Origin: Vulcanimicrobiota bacterium
GTDB taxonomy: Bacteria; Vulcanimicrobiota; Xenobia; Xenobiales; JADMJV01
Assembly: GCA_019637395.1 (NCBI GenBank)
Contig: JAHBVR010000006.1
Location: 1-64,000, forward strand
Length of the DNA stretch: 64,000 nt
Reading direction: 5' to 3'
The notes beneath the pieces were generated by a model. It saw only the letters and a program-made list of their open reading frames with translations. It was not told where the DNA came from and searched no databases. Both the position numbers and the translations under genes were made by a program. Below, one piece after another: positions 1 through 8,409 of this stretch. Each line of letters opens with the position of its first letter. Position 1 is the first letter of the stretch.

Positions 1-245
1 ACTTCCCCCGACTTTTGCTGGCTCGCTGATTTCGCAACCAAACCCCCGATTCCTTCCAAGTCAAATTGCGAATCATATTCAACTTTGGGAAGCTGCCGGA
101 GCTCTGTTCGTGTCGTGGGAGTCTACAAATGAATGCCGCTACTCCATGCGGGGGATCTCTCAGTCGTCCTCCCGGTCCTTGCCGGAGTCAGACGATGTGG
201 CTTTTCCAGAAAGTGGAAGTTTTCACTTGTCCATTCGCGGATAGA

Positions 246-1049
246 ATGGCTGGCGTGACGATTTTTCAAGCGATTACCCTCGGAGTAGTAGAGGGGCTGA
301 CCGAGTTTCTGCCGATTTCCTCCACCGGCCACATGATTTTGACCAGTTCAGCCCTGCATGTCCCGGACGATGAATTCACCAAGCTCTTCGAAATCTGCAT
401 CCAACTGGGCGCGATTCTTTCGGTGGTGATCTTGTATCGGCACCGCTTCATGCGCCAAAAGGCCGACTTCTATAAGAAATTGCTGATCGCGGTGGCTCCG
501 GCGCTGGTGCTCGGTTTTTTGCTGAACAAAAAGATCGATGCACTTTTAGAAAGCGACCTGACGGTCGCCTGGACCATGCTCATCGGCGGCATCGTCCTGC
601 TTTTTGTAGATCGTCTCTTTGGCAAGCCGGAGGTCGACAAGCCGGAAAAGGTGAGCCCGTCCCAAGCGCTTACCATCGGGTTTTGGCAGGTACTGGCCAT
701 GATCCCGGGGATGAGCCGCAGCGCCTGCACCATCATCGGAGGCATGCAGCAAACACTGACCCGCCAGGCCGCCGCCGAGTTTTCCTTTTTCCTGGCCATC
801 CCTACGATGGCCGCCGCCACCGGCTATAAATTGCTCAAGGCCTTGATGAAGCAACGCGAACTCTTGAGCGATCCGAACAATCTGGTACTTCTGGCGGTAG
901 GCAACTTTGTGGCCTTCATGGTGGCCTTGCTGGCCATCAAAACCTTTATTGGCTACCTGCAAAAGCACGGTTTCCGGCTGTTCGGAGTCTACCGTGTCGT
1001 CATGGGCCTGATTGTGCTCGGCCTCATTTACACAGGTCGTCTCAGTTAG
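246..1049 (+). CDS. uppP: Undecaprenyl-diphosphatase UppP (BacA family)
   Basis: Integral membrane phosphatase that recycles undecaprenyl diphosphate to the monophosphate carrier used for peptidoglycan and other envelope polymers; loss or gain affects bacitracin sensitivity. Seen: the first family signature EGLTEFLPISSTGH at residues 16-29 and the second, PGMSRSACT, near residues 154-163, with hydrophobic helices throughout. The open frame runs upstream to 66, but homology begins at the ATG at 246, giving 267 residues, the normal length. No strong ribosome binding site precedes it. Its stop overlaps the stop of the convergent squalene/phytoene synthase by 4 bases, with no terminator between them. 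Confidence 0.95.
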   Translation: MAGVTIFQAITLGVVEGLTEFLPISSTGHMILTSSALHVPDDEFTKLFEICIQLGAILSVVILYRHRFMRQKADFYKKLLIAVAPALVLGFLLNKKIDALLESDLTVAWTMLIGGIVLLFVDRLFGKPEVDKPEKVSPSQALTIGFWQVLAMIPGMSRSACTIIGGMQQTLTRQAAAEFSFFLAIPTMAAATGYKLLKALMKQRELLSDPNNLVLLAVGNFVAFMVALLAIKTFIGYLQKHGFRLFGVYRVVMGLIVLGLIYTGRLS

Positions 1050-1894
1050 CTCTTCCCCAGCAAGGTCTTGCCGGCCAGGCGCAGTTTCTCCACCGTGCTG
1101 AGCTTGGCCCGCTTCTTGAGGACCGTGCAGCCCATCTGCCCCACCTTGGTGAGCAGGGCCTGGTAGATGCTGGTCATGGCCGCCAGCGAGCTGCGGCAAG
1201 CCGGGTCGACCCTCTCCTCCAGGCGGGCGGCGCGCCCGTAGTAGTCCTGGGCTCGAGCCACTTGCTCCTTGAGGAACTGGCGCATGGCCGGAGTATCCCG
1301 CCCTGCAAGCAAGTCGGCTTCGCTAAGACCGGCGCCAGCCAGCTCATCCTGAGGCAGGTAGATGCGGCTCAAGGAAAGATCTTCGGCTACGTCGCGCAAG
1401 ATATTGGTCAACTGAAAGGCGATACCGCGCCATTCGGCCATCTGTAAGGCCTCGGGCGAATGGTCGAAGCCGTAGACGTGGACGCAAACCAGGCCCACCG
1501 TCGAGGCGACGCAATAGCAATAGCGGTAGAGTTCATCAAAAGTGGCGTAGCGGTTCTTGGAGAGATCGGCTTCGACGCCGTCGATCATGGCGTGGAAATA
1601 CTCCGACGGGATGGCGTGCTTGCGCTTGGCGTCATAGAAAGCGGGCAAAATCTTGCTATGTCCAGGCTGGTCGCCGTCGATCGCCTGGCGCCACTGCTTG
1701 AGCAGGTCGGCCTTCGAGCCCTGGACCTCACCGTCGGAGACGTCGTCACAGTAACGGAAGAAAGCATACATCGCGCACATCGAGCGGCGCTGCTCGGGCG
1801 GGAGCAGGCGGATCCCATAGTAGAAGTTCTTGGCGCGTTCCTTAGTGGTTTTCTCGCAGTAACGGTAGCTTTCGTCCAGGTCCACAGCTTGCAT
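1046..1894 (-). CDS. Squalene/phytoene synthase family protein (HpnD-like)
   Basis: Head-to-head prenyl synthase that condenses two C15 or C20 diphosphates on the way to squalene/hopanoids or carotenoids. Seen: both Asp-rich Mg2+ motifs of the family, the first as CDDVSDGE around residues 49-56 and the second as RDVAEDLSLSRIYLP near residue 170. The 282 residues match the length of bacterial HpnD/CrtB. The sequence reads more like HpnD (presqualene diphosphate synthase), but HpnC/HpnE partners or carotenoid desaturases are not next to it, so the product is an inference. Convergent with uppP. Likely cytoplasmic, membrane-associated. Confidence 0.85.
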   Translation of the reverse strand: MQAVDLDESYRYCEKTTKERAKNFYYGIRLLPPEQRRSMCAMYAFFRYCDDVSDGEVQGSKADLLKQWRQAIDGDQPGHSKILPAFYDAKRKHAIPSEYFHAMIDGVEADLSKNRYATFDELYRYCYCVASTVGLVCVHVYGFDHSPEALQMAEWRGIAFQLTNILRDVAEDLSLSRIYLPQDELAGAGLSEADLLAGRDTPAMRQFLKEQVARAQDYYGRAARLEERVDPACRSSLAAMTSIYQALLTKVGQMGCTVLKKRAKLSTVEKLRLAGKTLLGKS

Positions 1895-2025
1895 GGGGCT
1901 TGTTTGTTCTGAGATCGCCCCGGTTCCCCTACCTCAATCAGATAACAAGAACTGGCCATTGGTCGTAACAGGAAATAGTAAGTTTCTACCTACTGACGCC
2001 CGGACGGTGTTGGTAATATCAATCC

Positions 2026-2070
2026 AGAGCCACTAGCAGATGACCCCCCCCGACTGCTGGTGGCTCTTAT
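2026..2070 (+). ncRNA. Candidate small RNA/terminator hairpin with C8 loop, copy 1
   Basis: A 14-bp stem (2026-2039 with 2054-2067, one G-U pair) closes a 14-nt loop that, with its closing G, contains GATGACCCCCCCCGA. A T-rich run follows only on the plus strand, so the plus strand is the likely transcript. It sits in a 380-base spacer without genes. The same 15-nt loop occurs in a second, unrelated stem at 2230-2273. A conserved loop on different stems suggests that the loop is functional, for example a C-rich seed that pairs with G-rich ribosome binding sites. It could also be a plain terminator. No promoter can be fixed with confidence. Confidence 0.4.
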
Positions 2071-2092
2071 TTATTTATCGCATCATCCCGAT

Positions 2093-2122
2093 GAGCTTCG
2101 CGGTCCGCGAAGCTCTTTTTTT
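2093..2122 (+). terminator. Rho-independent terminator
   Basis: GAGCTTCGCGG and CCGCGAAGCTC form a perfect GC-rich stem with a minimal loop, followed by seven T residues on the plus strand. No plus-strand gene ends here, because the neighbouring genes on both sides read leftward. It therefore probably ends a short plus-strand transcript from the spacer. Confidence 0.75.
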
Positions 2123-2229
2123 ATAGGCACGAGCCATTATCTGTAGCATGCTTAAAAACTTAAGAAACGTTCCGCTCGGTCTAGTATATTTATACCTCCA
2201 CCCAATGGCGAAAAGCTGTTAGTCTACCG

Positions 2230-2280
2230 AAGGACCTCAAGCGGATGACCCCCCCCGAACGCGCGAGGTCCTTTTTATTT
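2230..2280 (+). ncRNA. Candidate small RNA/terminator hairpin with C8 loop, copy 2
   Basis: AAGGACCTC (2230-2238) pairs with GAGGTCCTT (2265-2273). An inner GCG/CGC step then presents a loop containing GATGACCCCCCCCGA, identical to the loop of the hairpin at 2026-2067. The stems are unrelated in sequence. A T-rich tail (TTTTTATTTT) follows on the plus strand and runs into the 3' end of the leftward channel gene. A -10-like TATATT lies about 40 bases upstream (near 2185). This is a weak promoter guess. Confidence 0.4.
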
Positions 2281-3654
2281 TCCCGGCTCCGCCGGAATCC
2301 CCACCAATTCGTCGCCGGCCTCCAACTGGTAGCGGCGCGGATTGAGCAAAGTCTGGCCGCTGGGGCGATAGACCCCCACCAGCAGAATGCCCTGCCGGGC
2401 AATCCACTCCCCCACCAGTTGCGCGAACTCCCGTCCCACCAGGCTCGGATCGACGGGATAACTGGTAAAGCCGGGGCGAGTCGTGGAGGGCTGCACCAGC
2501 TCATGCAGCGCCCTCCAGCTTGAGGGACTGACAGCCGCCCGAGCCAGTAAATGGCCGGCCAGGTCCTGGGTGATCACGACCTCGTTCACTTGACCCATGC
2601 GCAGGTGGCTTTCGTTCATAGCATTCGATAATTCGGCGCAGGTATAAACGTCTGGATTGAGTTTCTCGATGGTCAGCGCCGCCATGACCGTGCGCGCATC
2701 CGCGTCCTGGCGGGTACGGCCCTCGGCGATATCCGATACGATCAGAGCTACCGAAGCCTGGCTCACATTGCACCTTTGCAGCACTTCAATGCGGGTGAAG
2801 TCGTCACGAACCAGCCGCACGCGATGCCGGTAAGGCACCTCGGCCAGCTCCGGCAGCTCCGGCCGGTCGGCGATGACCACGAACTCGCGCCGGCAAAAGT
2901 TAGGATGTTGCTGCAACTGTTTGATGGTCGACTCCAATCCGGAGTTCCAGCCGCAGATCATCACATGATCCTCCAGATCCTCTAGATGCATCTGTTGCAA
3001 CACCGTCCCATCGCGTAATTTGTCCACCAGGAAGGCCGAAGCCGTGGCTGTCAGAACCGCAAACAAAGTCAGACCCGACAACTCCAGACAAAGCAGCACC
3101 AGCTTACCGCCGGTACTATCGGGAAGCTGGCTGGCATACTCCGACTGGGCCACTGTAAACAGGCTGACCCAGAAGTTTTGCGAGAGTTTGTCCGTTCCGG
3201 AATTCGGAGTCTCGAAATGAGTCAGTCCCAAAGTTCCCGCCGTCAGACAGAAGAGCAGAAAGAACACCACCAGGGCATACTCACTGGCCCGACCTAACAG
3301 GAGCCGCTGCAGCAAACCGTTGCGCGAAGCCACTCCGGCTAACCGGTAGAGGCGCAACAATCGCAGCAGCCGAAAAAAACGCGCCACCCGCAACATCGGC
3401 ACCAATGCCAACAAGTCCAACCAGTATTCTCCCCAAAAGCGTCGCTTGCGCCGGGCCGCCAGGTAGCGCAGGCCGAGTTCGAAGGCGAAAAAGAGAGTCA
3501 GCCCATTTTGAGCGCCATCCACCACCGGTTGCAGTGGATGATTGTGGGGCAGACAAATCTCCGGAACAAGCAGCCCAATACTCAAAGTGATGGCCAGAGC
3601 CACCAATAACTCGAAGAGATTGCTGTTCACCAACTGATTGAGGCGCTTGCGCAC
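2275..3654 (-). CDS. RCK-domain ion channel, CASTOR/POLLUX-like, with non-GYG pore
   Basis: Membrane ion channel with cytoplasmic NAD-type regulatory (RCK/TrkA-N) domains. Seen: hydrophobic S1 (13-32), S2 (about 48-66), an Arg-rich S4-like helix (89-105, RVARFFRLLRLLRLYRL), two further membrane helices around the pore (124-146 and 184-210), then RCK domains from about 229 with ICGWNSG as the nucleotide loop. The pore segment reads TVAQSEYAS (167-175) where K+ channels have TVGYGD. The ICGW start of the RCK domain and this filter recall the CASTOR/POLLUX group. The GTG start at 3654 lies one base after the HTTM gene's stop. Ion selectivity cannot be read from the sequence. Confidence 0.75.
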   Translation of the reverse strand: MRKRLNQLVNSNLFELLVALAITLSIGLLVPEICLPHNHPLQPVVDGAQNGLTLFFAFELGLRYLAARRKRRFWGEYWLDLLALVPMLRVARFFRLLRLLRLYRLAGVASRNGLLQRLLLGRASEYALVVFFLLFCLTAGTLGLTHFETPNSGTDKLSQNFWVSLFTVAQSEYASQLPDSTGGKLVLLCLELSGLTLFAVLTATASAFLVDKLRDGTVLQQMHLEDLEDHVMICGWNSGLESTIKQLQQHPNFCRREFVVIADRPELPELAEVPYRHRVRLVRDDFTRIEVLQRCNVSQASVALIVSDIAEGRTRQDADARTVMAALTIEKLNPDVYTCAELSNAMNESHLRMGQVNEVVITQDLAGHLLARAAVSPSSWRALHELVQPSTTRPGFTSYPVDPSLVGREFAQLVGEWIARQGILLVGVYRPSGQTLLNPRRYQLEAGDELVGIPAEPGK

Positions 3655-3655
3655 T

Positions 3656-5203
3656 CTAATAAGCTTCCTTTAAAGCCAGATTGAGCACTTCCTGTCCACT
3701 CGACAGGCTGGCGAAAGCGGACGGAGCCAGACTGGTATCCAATTCGCGGGGGCAGTAGTAACCCAGGTGTTGTACGACCAGGGGTTCCTCGTTCCCGTCC
3801 GGCCGAGTCTTTTCCAGCACGAAATAGAGGCGCAGGGCCCGGGCTTTGCGGATTCGCGAGAAAAGGTATTCCATCAAGCTTTTACGCCAGGCCTGATGCT
3901 CGCTCTGGCAGACATTCATCATCAGTTTCCGCCAGCGAGCGTTGGGATACTCGGAAGCGACGTGGGCCGGCTTGTCCCAAGAAATCTGCGGGCCTCCCGC
4001 GATCCAGCCGTTGACCCAATCCCCATCGGCCGTCTCGGCCGCCACCACATAGTAACCGTCGTCCGAAACCGGGCGTGGAGCGAACATATTCCACTGTTGG
4101 TCCAAACGCAACAGACGCAGGTCGGGTGCCCGCGGCAACACCTTCCAGTGGCGACTCCAGTAGTAGTTGCAATAACCCACTCGCAGCAACAGAAAAACCA
4201 GCAAAATGTTGAGGTAGAGCCCGGGCGCTCGCGGCAGCGCGCGATCCCCGCCGGGCAAAGGCCAACGCCAGCCGAGGGGGGCCGCGTTAGCCCGCCTTGG
4301 AACATCAGGTCCAAGGCGGCGCCAAAACAGGGAAGGAAGCAGACCCCAGCTGGCGCTGGCCGCGATCCAGGCAAAGGCTCCGAGGTGCAAAAAGGCGCTC
4401 ATCCCCAGGTGCATTCCGGTTAAGCCCAGCACCGCCAGCAGACGCGTGATCGGGTGAATCCAGATCAAAATGGGCGCCAGTCCCTCGAAGAAAAGTACCG
4501 CGAAATTCAACCCCCTCATCCAATCGGGATGCTGCAGCAGCCACTGAGCCGGGGGCGAGGCGATTCCGTCCAGGCGCATGGCGTAATGGACGGCCGTGCC
4601 CTCGACCGTCCACTCGGCCCCCTTCTTGAGCGCGCAAGCCCAGCCGTAGATGAAGGTGAGTTGCAGGCAATAAGCCAGCGTGCCCAGGTGCAGCACCTGC
4701 TCGGGCTCTCCTTCGGAAGTGGGCCGGCGCGCGGCGTCCACCGACCAGCGTGCTCCCAGCGGACAGAAAAGTAGCCAGAAGAGCAAGCAGCGCAGGTAAA
4801 GGTCGCCCCCGTCCAGGATGAGGGGATTGCGGTTCTGTAGGGAGACCAGCAGAAACCATGAAGCCCAACCGGCCAGGCGAGTGCGATAGCCGACCAGCAG
4901 GCAGAGATAGGCAAAAGCCGTAACCAGAAAGATAAGAGCCTGACCCTCGCGACTGGTCTGCATCAAGTGCAGGCTGAAAAAAGCCGGATCCCAGGCGAGC
5001 CTGGTAACCACATAGCTCGGCTGGGCTCCCCAGTCAGTGTAGTGGGCGGTCAAATCGGTGGCCCGAATGGCCAGGTCCTGGAGCAGACAGAGCGCATAGG
5101 CCATGCGCATCAAAGCCAGTGAACGCAAATCCAGGGCCATGCCCTGGAGCCATTTCTTGATTAGTGAGCCACCCATCGCCGGGGCCATTCGCCTCGGGCC
5201 CAC
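3656..5203 (-). CDS. HTTM (gamma-carboxylase-like) domain membrane protein
   Basis: Polytopic membrane protein of the HTTM family, which includes the membrane part of vitamin K-dependent gamma-carboxylase; the function of most bacterial members is unknown. Seen: an N-terminal block with ALMRMAYALCLLQDL, several further hydrophobic helices up to about residue 350, then the typical post-membrane motif DQQWNMFAP and a soluble C-terminal part. Length 515 residues. The start is uncertain: GTG at 5203, ATG at 5188 or ATG at 5176, all overlapping the end of the upstream gene. It is tightly coupled to the downstream channel gene (1-base gap), so the two are probably co-translated. Confidence 0.75.
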   Translation of the reverse strand: MGPRRMAPAMGGSLIKKWLQGMALDLRSLALMRMAYALCLLQDLAIRATDLTAHYTDWGAQPSYVVTRLAWDPAFFSLHLMQTSREGQALIFLVTAFAYLCLLVGYRTRLAGWASWFLLVSLQNRNPLILDGGDLYLRCLLFWLLFCPLGARWSVDAARRPTSEGEPEQVLHLGTLAYCLQLTFIYGWACALKKGAEWTVEGTAVHYAMRLDGIASPPAQWLLQHPDWMRGLNFAVLFFEGLAPILIWIHPITRLLAVLGLTGMHLGMSAFLHLGAFAWIAASASWGLLPSLFWRRLGPDVPRRANAAPLGWRWPLPGGDRALPRAPGLYLNILLVFLLLRVGYCNYYWSRHWKVLPRAPDLRLLRLDQQWNMFAPRPVSDDGYYVVAAETADGDWVNGWIAGGPQISWDKPAHVASEYPNARWRKLMMNVCQSEHQAWRKSLMEYLFSRIRKARALRLYFVLEKTRPDGNEEPLVVQHLGYYCPRELDTSLAPSAFASLSSGQEVLNLALKEAY

Positions 5204-5478
5204 TCAAGTCCCAGTACGAACTCCCCCTTCAGGTTATGAAATCCGGCCCGCCAGGCTCCATGATAGGATTTCACTTCACCACTGAGCAGAGTCACTGTGG
5301 TCAGTAGAATCATCACCAGGCCCAGAGCGAAGCGCAGTTTACTGCTTTCATCGGGAGTCTTCCAGCTCCAGACTCCCGAAGATCCGGTCGGGGCTTCTTT
5401 ACGCCGGGGTTTCTTGGCCCTGGCCTTGGGCTTGGATTTGACCAGAACGGCCTTCTTTTTTGGGGCGACGGCCATCAA
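5161..5478 (-). CDS. Small Lys/Arg-rich single-pass membrane protein, unknown function
   Basis: Not recognised. 105 residues: an N-terminal 30-residue stretch rich in Lys, Arg and Ala (KAVLVKSKPKARAKKPRRK), one hydrophobic helix at about 50-66 (RFALGLVMILLTTVTLL), and a short Trp-rich tail. It starts in a 4-base overlap with the upstream gene's stop and overlaps the HTTM gene downstream, so it is embedded in a co-translated set. A role as partner of the HTTM protein is only inferred from position. Confidence 0.6.
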   Translation of the reverse strand: MMAVAPKKKAVLVKSKPKARAKKPRRKEAPTGSSGVWSWKTPDESSKLRFALGLVMILLTTVTLLSGEVKSYHGAWRAGFHNLKGEFVLGLEWARGEWPRRWVAH

Positions 5479-6080
5479 GATCCCATCAACATCAGCCGAG
5501 CGGGAAACCAGAGCATCTCTTCGGCAGGAAATTCTCCGGCGCGAGCCCCTTTGAGCACTACGCGCAGAGTGTCGCCGTCAGATTCCAGTTCGGTGGTTTC
5601 GGCTTCCTCATAAAAAGTACGCCACTTTTCGACCGCTTTCCTGACGGCATCTTCCTTGAGACCTCGTATTTTGAAGCGCTCGACGCCATGGCGCGACCAG
5701 ATTTTGTGGGCCTGCTCCAGAGCCTTAACCGCCTGAGCCCGATCACAACCTCGCAGGTCCAACCCCGGCACCTCCGGCAAATTCAGTTTGCTGGGTGCGG
5801 CCTTGTGTTTCAACACCTTGTCAAACTCCTGGGAAGGCACTTCGGGAGTGGGGTTGCCTTCACCCGGATCGTATTCCACCAGTTCGACCTCACGCAGATG
5901 CTCGTGATAGCGGCGCAGCGTACCCTCCAGAGCTTTGACCAGGAAGGCCACGGGAGTGCCCGGACCGGTGCGTTGCGCGCGCACCAATAAGCGATGCTCC
6001 TGGCTGCCCAGAGCCTCAAAGCGCACTCCCTCTTGCTCAAAGGTGGCCTCCAACCTGGCCAAAATCTCGTCGACGGTCAT
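5475..6080 (-). CDS. Conserved hypothetical protein, possible NifU-like fold without cysteines
   Basis: 201 residues, soluble and charged, with no signal peptide. The first 70 residues (strand, then PVAFLVKALEGTLRRYHEHL, then VELVEY) have the rhythm of the small NifU C-terminal domain, but no CxxC pair is present, so Fe-S scaffold function is not supported. The C-terminal part (HKIWSRHGVERFKIRGLKED and on) is not recognised. It overlaps the methyltransferase stop by 4 bases and the next gene's start by 4 bases. The NifU resemblance is a weak inference. Confidence 0.55.
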   Translation of the reverse strand: MTVDEILARLEATFEQEGVRFEALGSQEHRLLVRAQRTGPGTPVAFLVKALEGTLRRYHEHLREVELVEYDPGEGNPTPEVPSQEFDKVLKHKAAPSKLNLPEVPGLDLRGCDRAQAVKALEQAHKIWSRHGVERFKIRGLKEDAVRKAVEKWRTFYEEAETTELESDGDTLRVVLKGARAGEFPAEEMLWFPARLMLMGS

Positions 6081-7261
6081 TTCTTTTGGAACAGAAAAAC
6101 GTATTCGTGCTTGAACACATAGAAGCCACCGGCCAGAGCGCGATAGCGCCAGAGTTCTCGCTGGCTGCGCTTGCCCAAAGTCTCCTCGAAATTCTTCACG
6201 ACGATGCTCTTGAGGTGGAAATCCAACTCAAGGATCCGCTGCATGGTCAGAAATCCCAGCGGCACCCATTCAGAACCGGCATACTTGTCTCCGATGACCA
6301 CGGCCAGATAGCGCCGCTTCTGCAATACTTTGGAGACGCCGGCCACCACTCGGGTGAAGCCCTCCACAAAAGCTTCCACGTCGCCCTGATTGGACAGACA
6401 TTCGGGGCGATCCGAAAAGCGGATGATGTCGTGATAGGGGGGATGGAGCACGGCCAGTTGCACCGAGGGAATTTGATGCTGCTCCAGCAGCGAGCGGAAA
6501 TCCACCGAGGAAGAATCGCCCTGGCGCACCACCGACTGCACTTTGTAGGGGTTGTCCTCGCGCTGGACGCGCGCCCAGGTCTCCTGGGCCACCGACTCCT
6601 GCAGCTCGATTCCCAGGGCATTGCGACCCAGGCGGCGAGCCTCGATCAGGGTGGTGCCGCTACCCAAGAAGGGGTCGAGCACCCAATCGCCGGCTTTGCT
6701 GAAACGCCGCATCAGCTGGTGGGGAATTTGCGGCACGAAGTTGCCCCAATAGTGACCGGAGTGTTGCCCGCTACGATCGCGGCGCTCGATGTTCCAAAGA
6801 CTATCGGTCCAAAGATCATCGTATTCTTGCCAGCGGCACAGATTGATATCAGAGAAAACGGGGGTTTTCACTTCGTCAAAGCTCTTGAGCATGCGTTTTA
6901 GATAGTGACGGGCTCGCTCCAACGATTTGGATTCACGGATCTGACGCAACTGGTCATGCCAGAGTCCAAAGCGGACTGTGACCACGGCGGAGCCGCACCC
7001 AGGCGGCAGTTCTTTGACCAGCAGCAGACGGGTGCGCAATTCCTCCATGGTCTGGCTCTCCAGACATGCCTGCAACAACTGCAGCAAGCGCCCCTTGGGC
7101 AGGGACAACGGACTGGATCTAAGGGGCGCTGCGTCTTCCCTTTGTTTGGCGGATGGTGTCACTGAGAGCCTCCAGGAAACCTGTGGCGTTACTCGATCGG
7201 GTAGAATCCCCAGAACAAGAACACCAGTTTGTTCGAACAAAATACCATGAACATCGAACAC
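6077..7261 (-). CDS. DNA methyltransferase, N6-adenine/N4-cytosine type, orphan
   Basis: SAM-dependent DNA amino-methyltransferase. Seen: the SAM-binding motif LDPFLGSGTT (residues 195-204) preceded by NFVPQIPHQLMRRF, and then a catalytic tetrapeptide HPPY (273-276) in place of the usual (D/N/S)PPY. Motif I precedes motif IV. The N-terminal 130 residues are helical and not recognised. No restriction endonuclease or specificity subunit is nearby, so a regulatory or solitary enzyme is likely. The GTG start at 7261 is uncertain; the first in-frame ATG encodes residue 72, still upstream of both catalytic motifs. It overlaps the downstream gene by 4 bases. Confidence 0.8.
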   Translation of the reverse strand: MFDVHGILFEQTGVLVLGILPDRVTPQVSWRLSVTPSAKQREDAAPLRSSPLSLPKGRLLQLLQACLESQTMEELRTRLLLVKELPPGCGSAVVTVRFGLWHDQLRQIRESKSLERARHYLKRMLKSFDEVKTPVFSDINLCRWQEYDDLWTDSLWNIERRDRSGQHSGHYWGNFVPQIPHQLMRRFSKAGDWVLDPFLGSGTTLIEARRLGRNALGIELQESVAQETWARVQREDNPYKVQSVVRQGDSSSVDFRSLLEQHQIPSVQLAVLHPPYHDIIRFSDRPECLSNQGDVEAFVEGFTRVVAGVSKVLQKRRYLAVVIGDKYAGSEWVPLGFLTMQRILELDFHLKSIVVKNFEETLGKRSQRELWRYRALAGGFYVFKHEYVFLFQKK

Positions 7262-7285
7262 ATCCTGGTTAACTTTGAAGTGGAT

Positions 7286-7639
7286 TCAAAAAGCTTCCTG
7301 GCTGAGCTCCAACATCTCCAACAGCAACTCCTGCGATTCCACCGCCTGAGCCATGGAGGCGTCGGCCACTTCCTCATCGCCTGTTTCGGCATAATCCCTG
7401 AGTCCGGCAGCCGAGTCGGCCAGTCCCTGGAGAGCGCGCAAGAGTCCCTGGGAAACCTCACCTTCGGCGTCTTGCTCGGTAACCGACTGCGCCCATTCTT
7501 GCAAAAACTCGTCAAAAACGCCCAGCGATTGCTCGAAGGACTCATAATCCCGCTCGCCTTCGCGCAACTGGTTCAGCAGACCGACCAGCACGCCCAAAGG
7601 ACTCTCGGGATAGTGCTCCAGCCACTCATCAAGGGTCAT
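7286..7639 (-). CDS. Small acidic hypothetical protein
   Basis: Not recognised. About 117 residues from the ATG at 7639 (MTLDEWLEHYPESP); strongly acidic, predicted helical, no cysteines, no membrane segment. The start overlaps the end of the YdfG-like gene by 11 bases. The frame is open to an earlier codon at 7654, but 7639 fits better. Located between a dehydrogenase and a methyltransferase in the leftward run; no function can be suggested. Confidence 0.6.
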   Translation of the reverse strand: MTLDEWLEHYPESPLGVLVGLLNQLREGERDYESFEQSLGVFDEFLQEWAQSVTEQDAEGEVSQGLLRALQGLADSAAGLRDYAETGDEEVADASMAQAVESQELLLEMLELSQEAF

Positions 7640-8387
7640 CCCGATGCCAGACAAAGCCCGCTGAGGCCTGCATCACCGGCATGACCTCGAGACGATTGAT
7701 ATTGACGTGAGCGGGGAGGGCCGCGCACCAGAAGACGGTTTCCGCGATATCGGCCGGCGTCAGCGGCTGAAAACCTTCATAAACTTTGGCCGCCTTCTCG
7801 GCATCACCCTCGAAACGCACGGTGGCGAACTCGGACTGGACCGCGCCGGGCTCGATGTTGGTCACGCGCACCTGCTTGCCCAGCAAGTCACAGCGCAATC
7901 CCAGCGAAAATTGTTCGACAAAGGCTTTGCTGGCGCCATAGACCTGTCCCCCGCGATAGGGATAGGTTCCCGCCACCGAGCCCAGATTCAAAATATGCCC
8001 GCGGTTACGCTCAACCATTCCGGGCAGCACATAGTGAGTCATACACACCAGACTGGTGACGTTGAGGTCGATCATACGCTGCCAATCAATCCAGCGCGAC
8101 GACTGGGCCATTTCCAGTCCAAAGGCGGCCCCGGCGTTGTTAACCAGGATCGAGGGTTCGTGAAAGGGAGCCTCCAGCTCCGACAAGGAACGGCGCAGCT
8201 TTTCTTCGTCGGTGACGTCGCAGACCAGCACCCGCACTTGCTCAGGGAACTGGTCGCGCAATTCCACCAGTCGCTCTTCGCGCCGCGCCATGGCCAGCAC
8301 TTTGGCCCCCGCCTCGGCGAAGCGCTGGACCACCGCTCTCCCAATCCCAGCCGAGGCGCCCGTCACCCAACAAACTTGATCCTTCAT
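7629..8387 (-). CDS. ydfG: YdfG-like NADP-dependent hydroxy-acid/serine dehydrogenase (SDR)
   Basis: Classical short-chain dehydrogenase. YdfG of E. coli oxidises L-allo-threonine, serine and 3-hydroxy acids with NADP+. Seen: the cofactor loop VTGASAGIG (8-16), LVNNAGAAFGLE, the catalytic GSVAG and YGASK, plus stretches very close to E. coli YdfG from memory (VLPGMVERNRGHILNLGS, ALPAHVNINRLEVMPV). Length 252 residues, as expected. It follows tetR by 22 bases and overlaps the next small gene. The adjacent TetR regulator is a plausible controller of this gene. Confidence 0.88.
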   Translation of the reverse strand: MKDQVCWVTGASAGIGRAVVQRFAEAGAKVLAMARREERLVELRDQFPEQVRVLVCDVTDEEKLRRSLSELEAPFHEPSILVNNAGAAFGLEMAQSSRWIDWQRMIDLNVTSLVCMTHYVLPGMVERNRGHILNLGSVAGTYPYRGGQVYGASKAFVEQFSLGLRCDLLGKQVRVTNIEPGAVQSEFATVRFEGDAEKAAKVYEGFQPLTPADIAETVFWCAALPAHVNINRLEVMPVMQASAGFVWHRDDP

Positions 8388-8409
8388 AGCGGGCGGTTTC
8401 GCGCGGCGG

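Noticed and set aside
546-1199. 217-codon minus-strand frame
   Set aside because: Antisense to uppP and the end of the squalene/phytoene synthase gene, both well supported.
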